A stretch of DNA of 64,000 bases from Flammeovirgaceae bacterium UBA5008 (GCA_002398365.1 DGYK01000031.1:62263-126262), one strand, 5' to 3'. Numbered from the stretch's first letter, positions 43,018 through 52,940 are shown. A program made the numbers and translations. Notes: generated from the letters alone by a model not told the origin.

Positions 43018-45219
43018 TTATTGAATGATAAATCGCTTCGAGATAACTCTCCCTCTCCACGAAAACTGCGCAATATACACCCCAGCCGACAATGCGCTGA
43101 TATTGATGGGATAATCTTCGTTGGCCGGAACAAAATAATTCTCAGATATTTTCTGACCTAAAGTTGTATAGAATTGCACCGTCACATTTCGATCTGCACG
43201 AATCTTAATCGGCTTTTCGTCCAGCCGTAAAATTGGATTAGGATAGATGGTGATCTGTGGTTCAGCCGGAAGCTCGGCAGCGTTTTCGAAGCGCAACAGG
43301 TGCAAGCCCCCCAAGTAACTTCCCACCACAATGCTTGGCTCGCGCGTATTAAAAAGTGTAGCAACCGCTAGCGAAGCGCGACCTCCTAAATTCTTACTTT
43401 CCAAGTTTTGTAACAGACTATTGTAAATGATAGATGTTTTAGGCGAACGCGAGGCAACTTCTTTCCGAAAATCTTCATAAATAAAAATTTTTCCATTTTG
43501 GTTGGCCATTAGTAAATCAGCCTGGCCATCTGCTAATAAATCGGCAACGGCCATAGTTACATTTTGTCGTTCTGTGCTTGCCCCGATCCCCAGATAGCTG
43601 TTAGTGACTAATTGATAACCACTCCCTGTGTTCTTCCAAAATTCGATTCCACCTACATCATTACCCAATAAAATATCATTCAGTCCGTCCTGATTGACAT
43701 CTACTACATACCAGTTGTTCGTTTGCGTAAGTGTGAAGTCAACGGATTGTACATTGGCGTCTTTAATTATCAATTTTTCCATGCTGGTATTGGCCAGATA
43801 CCCAATATCCGTATTACGATTTGTCTTGAGCGTATAGGAAAAGACGAAGTCCTGCGTTCCATCCTGATTCATATCTACGAATTGAATTTTCAAATTAATC
43901 ACATTCAAAACAGAGAGCCCGAAGAAATCCTCTGTGATCAGTTTGAAAGAAGGTGATTGGGACGTTCCGATATTTTCAAATTGAGCTACTTGCGCAGCGA
44001 GTCCTGCTTTAATATAATTAGCCACAAACAAGTCCTGATCTCCATCTCCATCGTAATCAAAAAAAGCTGGAGTTGCTCCATCTCCAAAGTCGAGCATATC
44101 GGCTTGCAGGAAATTCGATTTCACGAAGGTGAATTGTGGCAGTTGTGCAGTGCCGGTATTTTTAAATTGCATCACCGACTGCTGAAAGTTGGTTCCGAAA
44201 TATTCGCGAAAAGAAATATTGGGAGATACAACCAAATCTTTGATACCATCAAAATCAACATCTTCCGAATAGGCTACCGGGTAAGTGAGTAAGCTAATGG
44301 GCGTTGATATTGGAAAGGCAGCATATTGCGTAATCTGTGCATTGGAAGGAGTGCCCGTATTCGATAGTAAGAATAAATTGGCGCACGTTTGTTCAGAGAA
44401 TAACACCTCGGTAGCCCCGTCATTATTGAGGTCGATAGCGAGCAAACTTTTGCCCACGTTGTGTTGCACACGCCCATTAATTAGTTCATCACAAGTTTTG
44501 CCTCCAGCAAGAGATACAATGCCGCATGCGCATTCCGTAAAGCCGCCCCATTTTTGGGATTGTCTTTGTAACACCAATGAATCGCATCGGGTGGTATTTT
44601 CCACAGCTAAATTCTGGTGCCACTCCACGGTGCCGGGACCGATAAAGTAAAAATTCAAAATATCCAGATCGCCATCGCCATCTAAATCATCGATGGCAGG
44701 TATATCGTCAACATTAATTTTTACATTCACCGGAATGGTAAATCCTTTTGAAAGAATAGGTTTGGGATAATTTTGATCGTCTGGATTGTAGGGCCTCCAA
44801 GATAATGGGCCACCTACTTTCGTGGTATTGATGTAGGCTATTATTCCAAATGGATCGCTGGTGAAAAGATCTTTTTTGCCATCGCAGTTTAAGTCACGCA
44901 ACAGCACCCATTGGTTGATGGTGCTTGGAAAAAGCGATTCGTAATCCGGAGCGTACAGATATTGATTGTTTTGATTTAGAAAAGTCAGGATTTTGTTAGC
45001 CGTACGATCAAACAGAACCAGATCGGCTTTGGTATCGCCATTGAGGTCCATTGTATTTACTTGCGATGCATTGATGCCACCTGCCCACGGCATGACCAAT
45101 TTTTTACCGTTTACTTCAACCGGTATGCTTTGATCAAGTGTATACGAATATTGTGCATTCACTCTATGAAAGCTCAACAATAGAATCCCCAGAAGGATAA
45201 TTTTGGTAGACATGGTCAT
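43018..45219 (-). CDS. FG-GAP/VCBS-repeat protein with T9SS type A sorting domain
   Basis: A 733-residue exported protein with signal peptide (IILLGILLLSFHRVNAQ). It has multiple FG-GAP/VCBS-type repeats with Ca-binding-like loops (MDLNGDTKADLVLFD, RDLNCDGKKDLFT, DLDGDGDLDILNF, DYDGDGDQDLFVA, DVNQDGLNDILLG). This predicts an integrin-like beta-propeller. The last ~80 residues are a type A sorting domain (ITIYPNPILRLDEKP ... GVYIAQF ... SKRFIIQ), so it is exported by T9SS and probably surface-bound or released. The second Met, two codons later, is an alternative start. Binding target unknown. Confidence 0.93.
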   Translation of the reverse strand: MTMSTKIILLGILLLSFHRVNAQYSYTLDQSIPVEVNGKKLVMPWAGGINASQVNTMDLNGDTKADLVLFDRTANKILTFLNQNNQYLYAPDYESLFPSTINQWVLLRDLNCDGKKDLFTSDPFGIIAYINTTKVGGPLSWRPYNPDDQNYPKPILSKGFTIPVNVKINVDDIPAIDDLDGDGDLDILNFYFIGPGTVEWHQNLAVENTTRCDSLVLQRQSQKWGGFTECACGIVSLAGGKTCDELINGRVQHNVGKSLLAIDLNNDGATEVLFSEQTCANLFLLSNTGTPSNAQITQYAAFPISTPISLLTYPVAYSEDVDFDGIKDLVVSPNISFREYFGTNFQQSVMQFKNTGTAQLPQFTFVKSNFLQADMLDFGDGATPAFFDYDGDGDQDLFVANYIKAGLAAQVAQFENIGTSQSPSFKLITEDFFGLSVLNVINLKIQFVDMNQDGTQDFVFSYTLKTNRNTDIGYLANTSMEKLIIKDANVQSVDFTLTQTNNWYVVDVNQDGLNDILLGNDVGGIEFWKNTGSGYQLVTNSYLGIGASTERQNVTMAVADLLADGQADLLMANQNGKIFIYEDFRKEVASRSPKTSIIYNSLLQNLESKNLGGRASLAVATLFNTREPSIVVGSYLGGLHLLRFENAAELPAEPQITIYPNPILRLDEKPIKIRADRNVTVQFYTTLGQKISENYFVPANEDYPINISALSAGVYIAQFSWRGRVISKRFIIQ

Positions 45220-45280
45220 TTTAACTAAAACGATTATTTGAATCGACTAGTTATTTTGCCCACAAGATAATTTGATTTTT

Positions 45281-45288
45281 TAGCTTTG
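45281..45288 (+). promoter_or_regulatory. Predicted promoter of murF
   Basis: TAGCTTTG is a full TAnnTTTG match 16 nt upstream of the murF ATG. A TTTG lies 22 nt upstream as the -33 element. It sits in the gap to the divergent FG-GAP gene. Confidence 0.55.
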
Positions 45289-45304
45289 GCGCATAATTCT
45301 CGAC

Positions 45305-46588
45305 ATGGACGTAGCATCACTCTATCAATTGTATCTCCAATCTCGCAAAGTATCTACCGATACACGTCAGATTGAATCGAATGCCATCTTTTTTGCATTA
45401 AAAGGACCAATCTTTAATGCCAACGCTTTCGCGGAAGAAGCTTTGAAGAAAGGTGCCAGTTATGCGGTGGTTGATGATGCGACCTACGCCACCGATCAGC
45501 GGATTATTGTTGTAAAAGATACTTTGCTGGCGTTGCAAGATTTGGCTCGCCATCATCGCAGGCAACTTACCATTCCGGTGATTGGCCTTACCGGATCGAA
45601 CGGCAAAACCACCAGCAAAGAATTGTTGAATGCCGTACTGCGTAAAAAGTTTAAAACGTTTGCTACCAAAGGCAATTTGAATAATCATATTGGTGTGCCG
45701 CTCACTCTTCTTTCCATCGATTCATCTATTGAATTGGCCATTGTGGAGATGGGCGCCAATCATTTGGGCGAGATTGCGCTGCTAAGCTCTATTGCGCTGC
45801 CCACCCATGGATTCATTACGAATATTGGCAAAGCGCACATTGGCACCTTTGGTGGATTTGAAAATATCATACGTGGCAAATCGGAATTGTACCAACATCT
45901 TATTCAAGAAAAAGGAACGGTGTTTATCAATTCACAAAACCCCATTTTGTCGAACATGGCCAAGCGCTTTAGCCATCCCGTCATGTATCCCGCCAAAGGT
46001 GATTATTACGCGTGCGAGTTGGTGGAGGCAAATCCGTTTTTGGTAATTAAAACAGAGGAAGACGCGATCATCAAAACGCAAATGATTGGAGCTTATAATT
46101 TTGAAAACATTGCCACGGCTCTTTGCATCAGCAAGTATTTTGGTGTGGAGGCCGCGAAAGCTAACGAAGGAATTGCGGAATATGTAGCTGGTAACATGCG
46201 TTCCCAAGTTATTGTCAAAGGCACGAACACCATTATTCTCGATGCATATAATGCCAACCCCAGCTCGATGGCAGCAGCCATTGAAAACCTGGCAGGGATG
46301 AAGGCAGAGAATAAAGTGGCAATTGTAGGTGACATGTTTGAGTTAGAAGAAGAAGCTGAAAAAGAGCACCGACTGATGGGTGAGCTGCTGAGCGCTAAGC
46401 AATTTGCGCAGGTGTATCTTTGTGGCTTATTGATGAAATCAGCTTCACAAGCGATGCCACAGGCACTTTATTTTGAAACCCGCGATTTGTTGATTGCTCA
46501 TTTGCAGAAAAACCCGGTGGAGAACGCTACCATTTTGATTAAAGCTTCGCGCGGAATGGGGCTTGAAAAATGCGTGGATGTATTGTAG
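45305..46588 (+). CDS. murF: UDP-N-acetylmuramoyl-tripeptide--D-alanyl-D-alanine ligase
   Basis: A 427-residue Mur ligase that adds D-Ala-D-Ala to the peptidoglycan precursor. The N-terminal domain shows STDTRQIESNAIFFALKG. The P-loop is GLTGSNGKTTSKELL, then KGNLNNHIGVPLTLL and VEMGANHLGEI, IGKAHIGTFGG, LDAYNANPSSM and GDMFELE, all typical of MurF. It stands outside the dcw cluster, as often in Bacteroidota, and has its own promoter. Confidence 0.96.
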   Translation: MDVASLYQLYLQSRKVSTDTRQIESNAIFFALKGPIFNANAFAEEALKKGASYAVVDDATYATDQRIIVVKDTLLALQDLARHHRRQLTIPVIGLTGSNGKTTSKELLNAVLRKKFKTFATKGNLNNHIGVPLTLLSIDSSIELAIVEMGANHLGEIALLSSIALPTHGFITNIGKAHIGTFGGFENIIRGKSELYQHLIQEKGTVFINSQNPILSNMAKRFSHPVMYPAKGDYYACELVEANPFLVIKTEEDAIIKTQMIGAYNFENIATALCISKYFGVEAAKANEGIAEYVAGNMRSQVIVKGTNTIILDAYNANPSSMAAAIENLAGMKAENKVAIVGDMFELEEEAEKEHRLMGELLSAKQFAQVYLCGLLMKSASQAMPQALYFETRDLLIAHLQKNPVENATILIKASRGMGLEKCVDVL

Positions 46589-46665
46589 AAAATTTTGATC
46601 CTTGGCAGGCGCAATAAAAAATGTGTAAATTGGTTAGTTGATTTTGAGTATTTAACCTTTCAGAT

Positions 46666-47160
46666 ATGAAATACGTGTGGATGTTGGCATTGATAGGCGG
46701 TTTGGCTGCTTGCCAAAAAAGTGAGTTGGTGTCGGATTTTACCGGAAATCAGGCCGTTTATACACTAGCAGCCGGCTCGGCTTACAATGTCAATGGTACC
46801 GTTACCTTTAAGAAAAGAAAAAACGGAACGACCACCGTATTAATTGAATTGAGCGGCACCGAAGGTGATTCCAAGTTCCCGGTTCATCTTCATTTGGGGA
46901 ATATTTCAACACCCGATGCAGAAATTGCGCTGCTTCTTTCTCCGGTGACTGCCTCTACCGGTAAAAGTGAAACAATTGTAACTGCACTAGCCAACGAAAC
47001 ACAGATAACTTATAAAGAATTATTGGCCATGGCGGCCTGTGTAAAAATACACTTGGCTCAATCAGGCCCTAATTACTCGGTAATTTTGGCTGCCGGAAAC
47101 ATTGGGGCGAATGGAACCACCCTTGCGAATGGAAGAGTCGGTATTGCCGTTTGTCAATAA
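46666..47160 (+). CDS. CHRD-like lipoprotein
   Basis: A 164-residue lipoprotein with a clear lipobox (ALIGGLAAC, Cys about residue 16). The mature beta-rich domain has the pattern GTVTFKKRKNGTTTVLIELS, then FPVHLHLGNISTPDAEIALLL. This resembles CHRD/superoxide-dismutase-like sandwich domains with an HxHxG element. The metal-site residues of true Cu/Zn SODs are not complete. It is monocistronic or shares a transcript with the next gene, whose start lies 20 nt after this stop. Function unknown. Confidence 0.8.
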   Translation: MKYVWMLALIGGLAACQKSELVSDFTGNQAVYTLAAGSAYNVNGTVTFKKRKNGTTTVLIELSGTEGDSKFPVHLHLGNISTPDAEIALLLSPVTASTGKSETIVTALANETQITYKELLAMAACVKIHLAQSGPNYSVILAAGNIGANGTTLANGRVGIAVCQ

Positions 47161-47179
47161 AAAGCAGGTTTATTCTAAG

Positions 47180-47845
47180 ATGGAATTAGCAAATGCGCTG
47201 GCGTTTTTAAAGTCACTCGCCAAAAACAACAACCGCGAATGGTTTGAAAAGAACAAACCCAAATACCTTGTAGCCAAAGAGCAATTCGAAGACTTTTTGG
47301 AAGCGTTTCATCGTGAGCTCATCACGTTTGACGAGGGGTTGGCGGCTATCAATCCACGAAAACAGGCTTTTCGCATCTATCGCGATGTGCGGTTTAGCAA
47401 AGACAAAAGCCCTTACAAAATCAATATGGGAGCGGGCTTTTCGCCCAAGGGCAAAATGGAGCAGGAGCCCGGGTATTATATTCATATTCAGCCCAACAAT
47501 CAAAGCTTTATAGCAGGAGGTCTTTACATGCCTGATCCCGAAAATTTGGCTAAAATCCGCCAAGAGGTAGATTACAATTCCGCTGCTTTTGGCAAAATCT
47601 TATCCGACAAGAATTTCAAAAAGACATTTCCGGCAGGTCTGGACGACTTTGACAGCCTGAAGACTGCCCCGAAGGGCTATCCGAAAGATCATCCTCATCT
47701 GGATTGGCTGAAACACCGGAGTTTCATCGTATCGCACCCCTTTACCGACCAAGAAGTAGCCGATAAGAAATTTCCCAAAAAAGTGGCCGCCATCTGCAAA
47801 ACGCTCAAGCCCCTCAATGATTTTTTGACACAAGCGATTGCATGA
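47180..47845 (+). CDS. DUF2461-family protein
   Basis: A 221-residue cytoplasmic protein. It starts MELANALAFLKSLAKNNNRE, then WFEKNKPKY, and contains PRKQAFRIYRDVRFSKDKSP and GAGFSPKGKMEQEPGYYIHI. All are typical of the DUF2461 family (TIGR02453-like), which is widespread and uncharacterised. The start at 47180 is the family start; a frame beginning at 47102 lies in the previous gene. Length is normal for the family. Expressed probably with the lipoprotein gene upstream. Confidence 0.88.
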   Translation: MELANALAFLKSLAKNNNREWFEKNKPKYLVAKEQFEDFLEAFHRELITFDEGLAAINPRKQAFRIYRDVRFSKDKSPYKINMGAGFSPKGKMEQEPGYYIHIQPNNQSFIAGGLYMPDPENLAKIRQEVDYNSAAFGKILSDKNFKKTFPAGLDDFDSLKTAPKGYPKDHPHLDWLKHRSFIVSHPFTDQEVADKKFPKKVAAICKTLKPLNDFLTQAIA

Positions 47846-47936
47846 TTGACTCATAATCAATTAAAAATTTTTCAAATCTGTAATTCGCCTCATTTCAAAT
47901 TAAATTGGTTTTCTTTGCAGTCCGTTTCAGCCAGCT

Positions 47937-48770
47937 ATGCAGGATTTAAGAATAACCATTGTTCAAGCCGACCTCCATTGGGAGGATATTGGTGCTAATC
48001 TGGCCTCTTTTGAGGAGAAAATCTGGGGAATTGGCCCTACGGACGTGATTATTCTTCCGGAAATGTTTACGACAGGCTTCACCATGCAGGCTGGCCGACT
48101 CGCAGAAATGATGAACATGCGCACCTTTAAGTGGATGCGCCAAATGGCCGATCAGACCGGTGCATTAATATTGGGTAGTTTCATTGCCAATGTGCACGAC
48201 CGCTACTACAACCGTTTGTTGTGGATGGAGCCGGGTGGAAATTTTAAAACCTACGACAAACGTCATCTTTTTCGCATGGCGGAAGAGCAACAAGTGTACT
48301 CTTCCGGAGAGAGTTTGTTGATCGGGCATTGGAAAGGATGGAGAATATGCCCTCTCATTTGTTATGATCTTCGCTTTCCGGTTTGGAGCCGCAACCGCTG
48401 GAATCCATCACTGAAAAAACTTTCCTACGACCTGTTGATTTATGTCGCCAACTGGCCGGTGGTTCGCGCTACGGCTTGGGAAACTTTACTAAAGGCCAGA
48501 GCCATCGAAAATCTGAGCTACGCGGTTGGTGTGAATCGCGTGGGGATTGATGGAAATGGAATTGAATACAATGGCCAGTCGTCTATCATTGGCCCGAAGG
48601 GTGATCTTATTTTTACAGTGGAAGGAGTAGAAGCTACGAAAACAATCGAGTTGAGCGCAAACGCATTGCAAGCCTACCGCGATCGCTTCCCTGCGTTCTT
48701 AGATGCCGATGATTTCTCCATTGACTCAGAAGCTTTTGAGGAGAGGGATTTTTTGCACGGACTGAGTTAA
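47937..48770 (+). CDS. Omega-amidase/carbon-nitrogen hydrolase (YafV-like)
   Basis: A 277-residue nitrilase-superfamily amidase. The Glu-Lys-Cys triad is visible in LPEMFTTGFTM, TYDKRHLFRMAEE and PLICYDLRFPVWSRN. This last motif set (RFPVWSRN) and the short length point to the YafV/Nit2 omega-amidase group, which hydrolyses 2-oxoglutaramate or 2-oxosuccinamate in nitrogen salvage and repair. The gene is unlinked to the aguB gene in this window, which is a different branch of the same superfamily. Function is predicted from motifs only. Confidence 0.9.
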   Translation: MQDLRITIVQADLHWEDIGANLASFEEKIWGIGPTDVIILPEMFTTGFTMQAGRLAEMMNMRTFKWMRQMADQTGALILGSFIANVHDRYYNRLLWMEPGGNFKTYDKRHLFRMAEEQQVYSSGESLLIGHWKGWRICPLICYDLRFPVWSRNRWNPSLKKLSYDLLIYVANWPVVRATAWETLLKARAIENLSYAVGVNRVGIDGNGIEYNGQSSIIGPKGDLIFTVEGVEATKTIELSANALQAYRDRFPAFLDADDFSIDSEAFEERDFLHGLS

Positions 48771-48771
48771 T

Positions 48772-48938
48772 TTGAAAATTCATCGATTTGAAAATTTGAA
48801 AATGGAAAGTGGATTCAATTCAACTTCTTTTTTAACTGAAAATCTTCAACTCTCTTATTAAGATCTTTCACTCCTTTTCCTCGTATTTCACCAAACCAAT
48901 TTTCAAATTACCGAATTATCAAATTTTCAAATTGAAGT
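48772..48938. repeat. TTTGAAAA-word intergenic repeat with inverted arms
   Basis: The gap between the amidase gene and purH starts with ATTTGAAAATTTGAAAAT-type words (48770-48805) and ends with the reverse orientation (AATTTTCAAATT, CAAATTTTCAAATT, 48898-48936). About 90 nt separate the arms. The arms can pair into a long AT-rich hairpin. It is the largest of the word islands. No gene is present in the loop. Confidence 0.6.
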
Positions 48939-48939
48939 T

Positions 48940-50463
48940 ATGACCAAAAAAATTACCCGAGCCCTCATCTCCGTTTTTTACAAAGACAACCTCGAACCAA
49001 TCATTCACTCGTTAGCGAAAAACAAAGTAGAGTTTGTGTCTACCGGAGGTACGCAGGAGTTCATTGAAAAGCTCGGTTATCCGGTAACACCCGTTGAACA
49101 ACTGACAGGCTATCCTTCCATCTTTGGCGGACGCGTAAAGACGTTGCACCCTGCTGTATTTGGGGGTATTCTCTTTCGCAGAGAAGATGCCGGAGATCTC
49201 AAGCAGGCCGCTGAGTTTAAAATCGGGCCGTTGGATTTAGTGATTGTGGATTTGTATCCATTTGAGGAAACCGTAGCGAAGGGCGGATCGGAAGAAGATA
49301 TTATTGAAAAGATTGACATCGGTGGGATTTCCCTGATCCGCGCAGCAGCCAAAAATTTCAATGATGTGGTGATTGTTTCATCACGCAGCCAATACAGCGA
49401 ATTGCTTCAACTATTGGAAGCGAAGAACGGAGCGAGCGATTTAAGCGATCGCAAGCGATTTGCCGCGAAAGCATTTGATGTTACCTCGCACTACGACTCG
49501 GCCATCTTTCAATATTTTAACCAAGAACAACAACTCCCAAGTTTTAAAAGCAGTGTTCAAACAGGTCAGGTTTTGCGCTATGGCGAAAATCCGCACCAAA
49601 AGGGAGTTTATTATGGCGACATGGAGGCGCTGTTTGAAAAACTCAATGGTAAAGAACTTTCTTACAACAACCTGGTAGATGTAGATGCAGCTGTGAATTT
49701 GGTACAAGAGTTTGAAGGCGAAAAAGCATTTGTCATCATCAAACATACCAACGCGTGCGGAGTGGCCACCGGAAAATCGGTGAAGGAAGCATACCTCAAA
49801 GCATTTGAGGCCGACACACTCTCCGCATTTGGTGGGGTGTTGGCAACCAACCAGCCGATTGATTTGCAGGCTGCCGAAGAAATCAACAAATTATTTTTTG
49901 AAATTTTAATAGCACCTAGCTTTGATCCGAATGCACTGGAGCTGTTACGTACGAAGAAGAATCGCATTCTGTTGAAACAAAAGCAACCATTGAAAACCGC
50001 CAAACAATTTAAAAACCTGCTGAATGGTGTGATTGAACAAGATGTGGACTTTAAAACCGATGCGAAGGAAGATTTGAAGACGGTGACCAAAGTGGCTCCT
50101 ACCGAGCAGGAAGTAGCCGCGCTTCTTTTTGCGAGCAAGGTTTGCAAGCACACCAAATCTAATACCATCATATTAGCAGTGGATGGTCAAATGATTTCGA
50201 GTGGTGTAGGTCAGACTAGTCGGGTAGATGCATTGAAACAAGCCATTGAAAAGGCAGGTTCGTTTGGGTTGAGTTTGAAAGGAGCCGTGATGGCATCGGA
50301 TGCGTTCTTTCCTTTTCCGGATTGTGTAGAGATAGCTTCACAACACGGCATTCGGGCGGTGATACAACCGGGTGGTTCCATTAAAGATCAAGACTCCATC
50401 GACTTTTGCGATCAACATGGAATGGCGATGGTCTTCACTGGCTTTAGACACTTTAAGCATTAA
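48940..50463 (+). CDS. purH: Bifunctional AICAR transformylase/IMP cyclohydrolase
   Basis: A 507-residue enzyme for the last two steps of IMP synthesis. The N-terminal cyclohydrolase domain is clear (ALISVFYKDNL, EFVSTGGTQEFI, GGRVKTLHPAVFGGIL, IDIGGISLIRAAAKNF). The C-terminal transformylase domain shows RYGENPHQKGVYYG, the KHTNACGVATGKSVKEAY motif with the catalytic Lys-His, DTLSAFGGVLATN and GMAMVFTGFRHFKH at the end. purH directly before mreB is a common Bacteroidota gene order. A terminator follows the stop. Confidence 0.97.
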   Translation: MTKKITRALISVFYKDNLEPIIHSLAKNKVEFVSTGGTQEFIEKLGYPVTPVEQLTGYPSIFGGRVKTLHPAVFGGILFRREDAGDLKQAAEFKIGPLDLVIVDLYPFEETVAKGGSEEDIIEKIDIGGISLIRAAAKNFNDVVIVSSRSQYSELLQLLEAKNGASDLSDRKRFAAKAFDVTSHYDSAIFQYFNQEQQLPSFKSSVQTGQVLRYGENPHQKGVYYGDMEALFEKLNGKELSYNNLVDVDAAVNLVQEFEGEKAFVIIKHTNACGVATGKSVKEAYLKAFEADTLSAFGGVLATNQPIDLQAAEEINKLFFEILIAPSFDPNALELLRTKKNRILLKQKQPLKTAKQFKNLLNGVIEQDVDFKTDAKEDLKTVTKVAPTEQEVAALLFASKVCKHTKSNTIILAVDGQMISSGVGQTSRVDALKQAIEKAGSFGLSLKGAVMASDAFFPFPDCVEIASQHGIRAVIQPGGSIKDQDSIDFCDQHGMAMVFTGFRHFKH

Positions 50464-50480
50464 AACGCATGTGCGTTTTT
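50462..50480 (+). terminator. Short intrinsic terminator after purH
   Basis: A 7-bp stem AAAACGC / GCGTTTT with loop ATGT ends in a run of T. It overlaps the purH stop codon, so purH and mreB are probably separate transcripts, at least in part. Confidence 0.5.
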
Positions 50481-50562
50481 AAGGCAACTAGCTTTAAAAT
50501 TGACCGGATTATTTCTGTAATTTCGTGCTTTGTTAAACTTTACTTACAGCAGAAAAACATAA

Positions 50563-51588
50563 ATGGGACTTTTCGACTTCTTTACTCAAGACATTGCGAT
50601 TGACCTTGGCACGGCCAATACACTTATCATCCACAAAGACAAAGTAGTGGTAGATGAGCCCAGCATTATCGCTATTGATAAAACCACCAACAAGGTGCTT
50701 GCCATTGGCCGCGAGGCGATGCAAATGCACGAAAAGACCCACGATAATATTAAAACGATCCGGCCATTGAAAGAAGGTGTGATTGCCGACTTCCATGCTG
50801 CTGAAATGATGATTCGTGGAATGATCAAATTGATCGATACCGGAAAAAAATTATTCCCGCCTTCGTTGCGCATGGTGATTTGCATTCCTTCCGCCATCAC
50901 GGAAGTAGAGAAGCGTGCCGTTCGCGACTCAGCCGAGCACGCCAATGCCAAAGAGGTGTACATGATTCATGAACCGATCGCTGCGGCTATTGGTATCGGC
51001 ATCGACATTGAACAGCCGATCGGAAACATGATTGTAGATATCGGAGGAGGTACTACTGATATTGCCGTGATCGCTTTATCTGGTATTGTGTGCGATCAGT
51101 CTATCCGCATTGCCGGAGATACGTTTAACCGCGACATTCTAGATTACATGCGCAGACAGCACAACCTATTGATTGGTGAGCGCTCGGCCGAACGTGTGAA
51201 GATTGAAGTAGGTTCGGCATTAACTGAATTAGATGACGGTCCGGATGATTATGAAATTCGCGGAAGAGATTTGATGACGGGTATTCCTAAGACGATCAAG
51301 ATATCTTACTCAGAAGTAGCTTTTGCTTTGGATAAATCTATCTCAAAATTGGAAGAAGCAGTTTTGAAAGCCCTCGAGCTTTCTCCACCAGAACTTTCCG
51401 CAGATATTTATGAACAAGGAATCTACCTGACGGGTGGTGGCGCGATGCTTCGCGGATTGGATAAGCGCTTGTCTTTAAAAACGAAGTTGCCCATTCATGT
51501 TGCGGACGATCCACTCCGTGCCGTAGTTCGTGGCACAGGCGCAGCTCTTAAAAATTTAAACCACTATCGGAAAGTATTGATGACCTAG
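50563..51588 (+). CDS. mreB: Rod shape-determining actin homologue MreB
   Basis: A 341-residue bacterial actin that forms membrane filaments steering peptidoglycan synthesis. The actin-fold motifs are complete: DLGTANTLIIHKDK (phosphate 1), VDIGGGTTDIAVIALSG (phosphate 2), and GGGAMLRGLDK with VADDPLRAVVRGTG (adenosine). First gene of mreB-mreC-mreD-mrdA-rodA, with gaps of 3 nt or less (overlaps included) up to mrdA and 4 nt before rodA. Confidence 0.98.
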   Translation: MGLFDFFTQDIAIDLGTANTLIIHKDKVVVDEPSIIAIDKTTNKVLAIGREAMQMHEKTHDNIKTIRPLKEGVIADFHAAEMMIRGMIKLIDTGKKLFPPSLRMVICIPSAITEVEKRAVRDSAEHANAKEVYMIHEPIAAAIGIGIDIEQPIGNMIVDIGGGTTDIAVIALSGIVCDQSIRIAGDTFNRDILDYMRRQHNLLIGERSAERVKIEVGSALTELDDGPDDYEIRGRDLMTGIPKTIKISYSEVAFALDKSISKLEEAVLKALELSPPELSADIYEQGIYLTGGGAMLRGLDKRLSLKTKLPIHVADDPLRAVVRGTGAALKNLNHYRKVLMT

Positions 51589-51591
51589 TAG

Positions 51592-52431
51592 ATGGAGCGG
51601 CTCTTTAAATTCGTTTACAAGTATAGGGCATTCTTTACGTTTCTTTTATTGCAGTTGTTTTGTGCATGGTTGGTGGTGGAAAATAACCAATACCAAAGCA
51701 CGCGGTATTTCAATAGCTCCAATCGAATTGCAGCCAATATCATCAGTACTTCTCAAAACATCCGGGAGTATTTTGCGCTACGCGACATCAACACCGAGTT
51801 AGCAGGAGAAAATGCGACACTGCGTAAACAATTGGATGAGCGTAACCAACTTATTGAAGAGTATGGACTATCGCAATTAAAAAATGCAGTGATCATCAAT
51901 CGTTTTGAGTACATCAGCGCTAAAGTGATCAACAACTCTACGAATCAGTATAAAAATTTTATTACCATTAATAAAGGTGCCGCGCAAGGTTTAACACCCG
52001 GAATGGCTGTCATCAGCCAGCAAGGCGCTATTGGTAAAGTGAAATCCGTTTCAGATCAACATGCGGTTCTTATTTCGCTGTTGAACATTGATGACCATGT
52101 TTCCAGTAAAATAAAACGCACGGGTCATTTTGGTACAATCCAGTGGGATGGCACGGATCCGCGATTAATCGACTTGCGCTATATTCCTCGTCACGTAAAT
52201 CCGGCCGTGGGAGATACCATTGTAACTTCAGGCTACAACGCGGTGTTTCCGGAGGCCATTTTGATTGGGATCATTAAAGATGTTAAATTAAGTGAAGAGT
52301 CGCCTTTCTATCAGATCAAAGTGGAGCTTGCGCAGGATTTTAGTAAGCTCGCATTTGTAGAGGTAGTAAAAAGTAATTTAAGAGCGGAACAGGATTCTCT
52401 CGAAGTAACGACCAAAGGAATACAGAGATGA
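51592..52431 (+). CDS. mreC: Rod shape-determining protein MreC
   Basis: A 279-residue single-pass membrane protein. An N-terminal helix (FFTFLLLQLFCAWLVV) is followed by a periplasmic coiled coil (LRDINTELAGENATLRKQLD) and the beta domain (FITINKGAAQGLTPGMAVIS, VVTSGYNAVFPEAILIGI-like). It links MreB to the cell-wall synthases. The ATG lies 3 nt after mreB, and its stop overlaps mreD by 4 nt. Confidence 0.96.
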   Translation: MERLFKFVYKYRAFFTFLLLQLFCAWLVVENNQYQSTRYFNSSNRIAANIISTSQNIREYFALRDINTELAGENATLRKQLDERNQLIEEYGLSQLKNAVIINRFEYISAKVINNSTNQYKNFITINKGAAQGLTPGMAVISQQGAIGKVKSVSDQHAVLISLLNIDDHVSSKIKRTGHFGTIQWDGTDPRLIDLRYIPRHVNPAVGDTIVTSGYNAVFPEAILIGIIKDVKLSEESPFYQIKVELAQDFSKLAFVEVVKSNLRAEQDSLEVTTKGIQR

Positions 52432-52940
52432 GTAAATCAGGTGTCATTCATTTTTTTCTATTCTTTGTGTATGCATTAGCGCAAGTGCTGCTGTTAAAAA
52501 ATCTGGTTTTATTCAATACTGCATTTTGTTTTCTCTACGTGGTTTTCATTCTTCTCTTACCGGTAGAAACCAATAACCTTTTGTTGATGTTGATCGGATT
52601 TCTTCTGGGCTTTACGATTGATATCTTTTATGATAGTCTGGGGCTGCACGCCATGGCATTGGTAGCGGTAGGTTATGTGCGAAATTACTGGTTGGGCGTA
52701 ATCACTCCTCAAGGTGGTTATGATTCCGGAGTAACGCCTACTTTAGCATCCAATGGATTGCAATGGTTTTTGATTTATTCGATTCCACTGCTCTTCTTTC
52801 ACCACACTATTTTATTTTTTGTGGAGGCAGCCGGTTTTTCGAGATTTGGATTTACGCTACTCAAAGTAATCATGAGCTTGTTGTTTACACTGTCGGTTGT
52901 GTTGATACTTCAGTACTTTTCCATTGAACGAAGAAGATGA
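52428..52940 (+). CDS. mreD: Rod shape-determining protein MreD
   Basis: A 170-residue polytopic membrane protein with about five helices (VIHFFLFFVYALAQVLLLKN, FCFLYVVFILLLPV, LMLIGFLLGFTIDIFYD, LLKVIMSLLFTLSVVLIL). MreD sequences are poorly conserved. The assignment rests on topology and the mreC-mreD-mrdA order. Its ends overlap both neighbours by 4 nt. Confidence 0.93.
   Translation: MSKSGVIHFFLFFVYALAQVLLLKNLVLFNTAFCFLYVVFILLLPVETNNLLLMLIGFLLGFTIDIFYDSLGLHAMALVAVGYVRNYWLGVITPQGGYDSGVTPTLASNGLQWFLIYSIPLLFFHHTILFFVEAAGFSRFGFTLLKVIMSLLFTLSVVLILQYFSIERRR

Noticed and set aside
49662..50171. 169-codon minus-strand frame inside purH
   Set aside because: Antisense shadow of a fully conserved enzyme gene.
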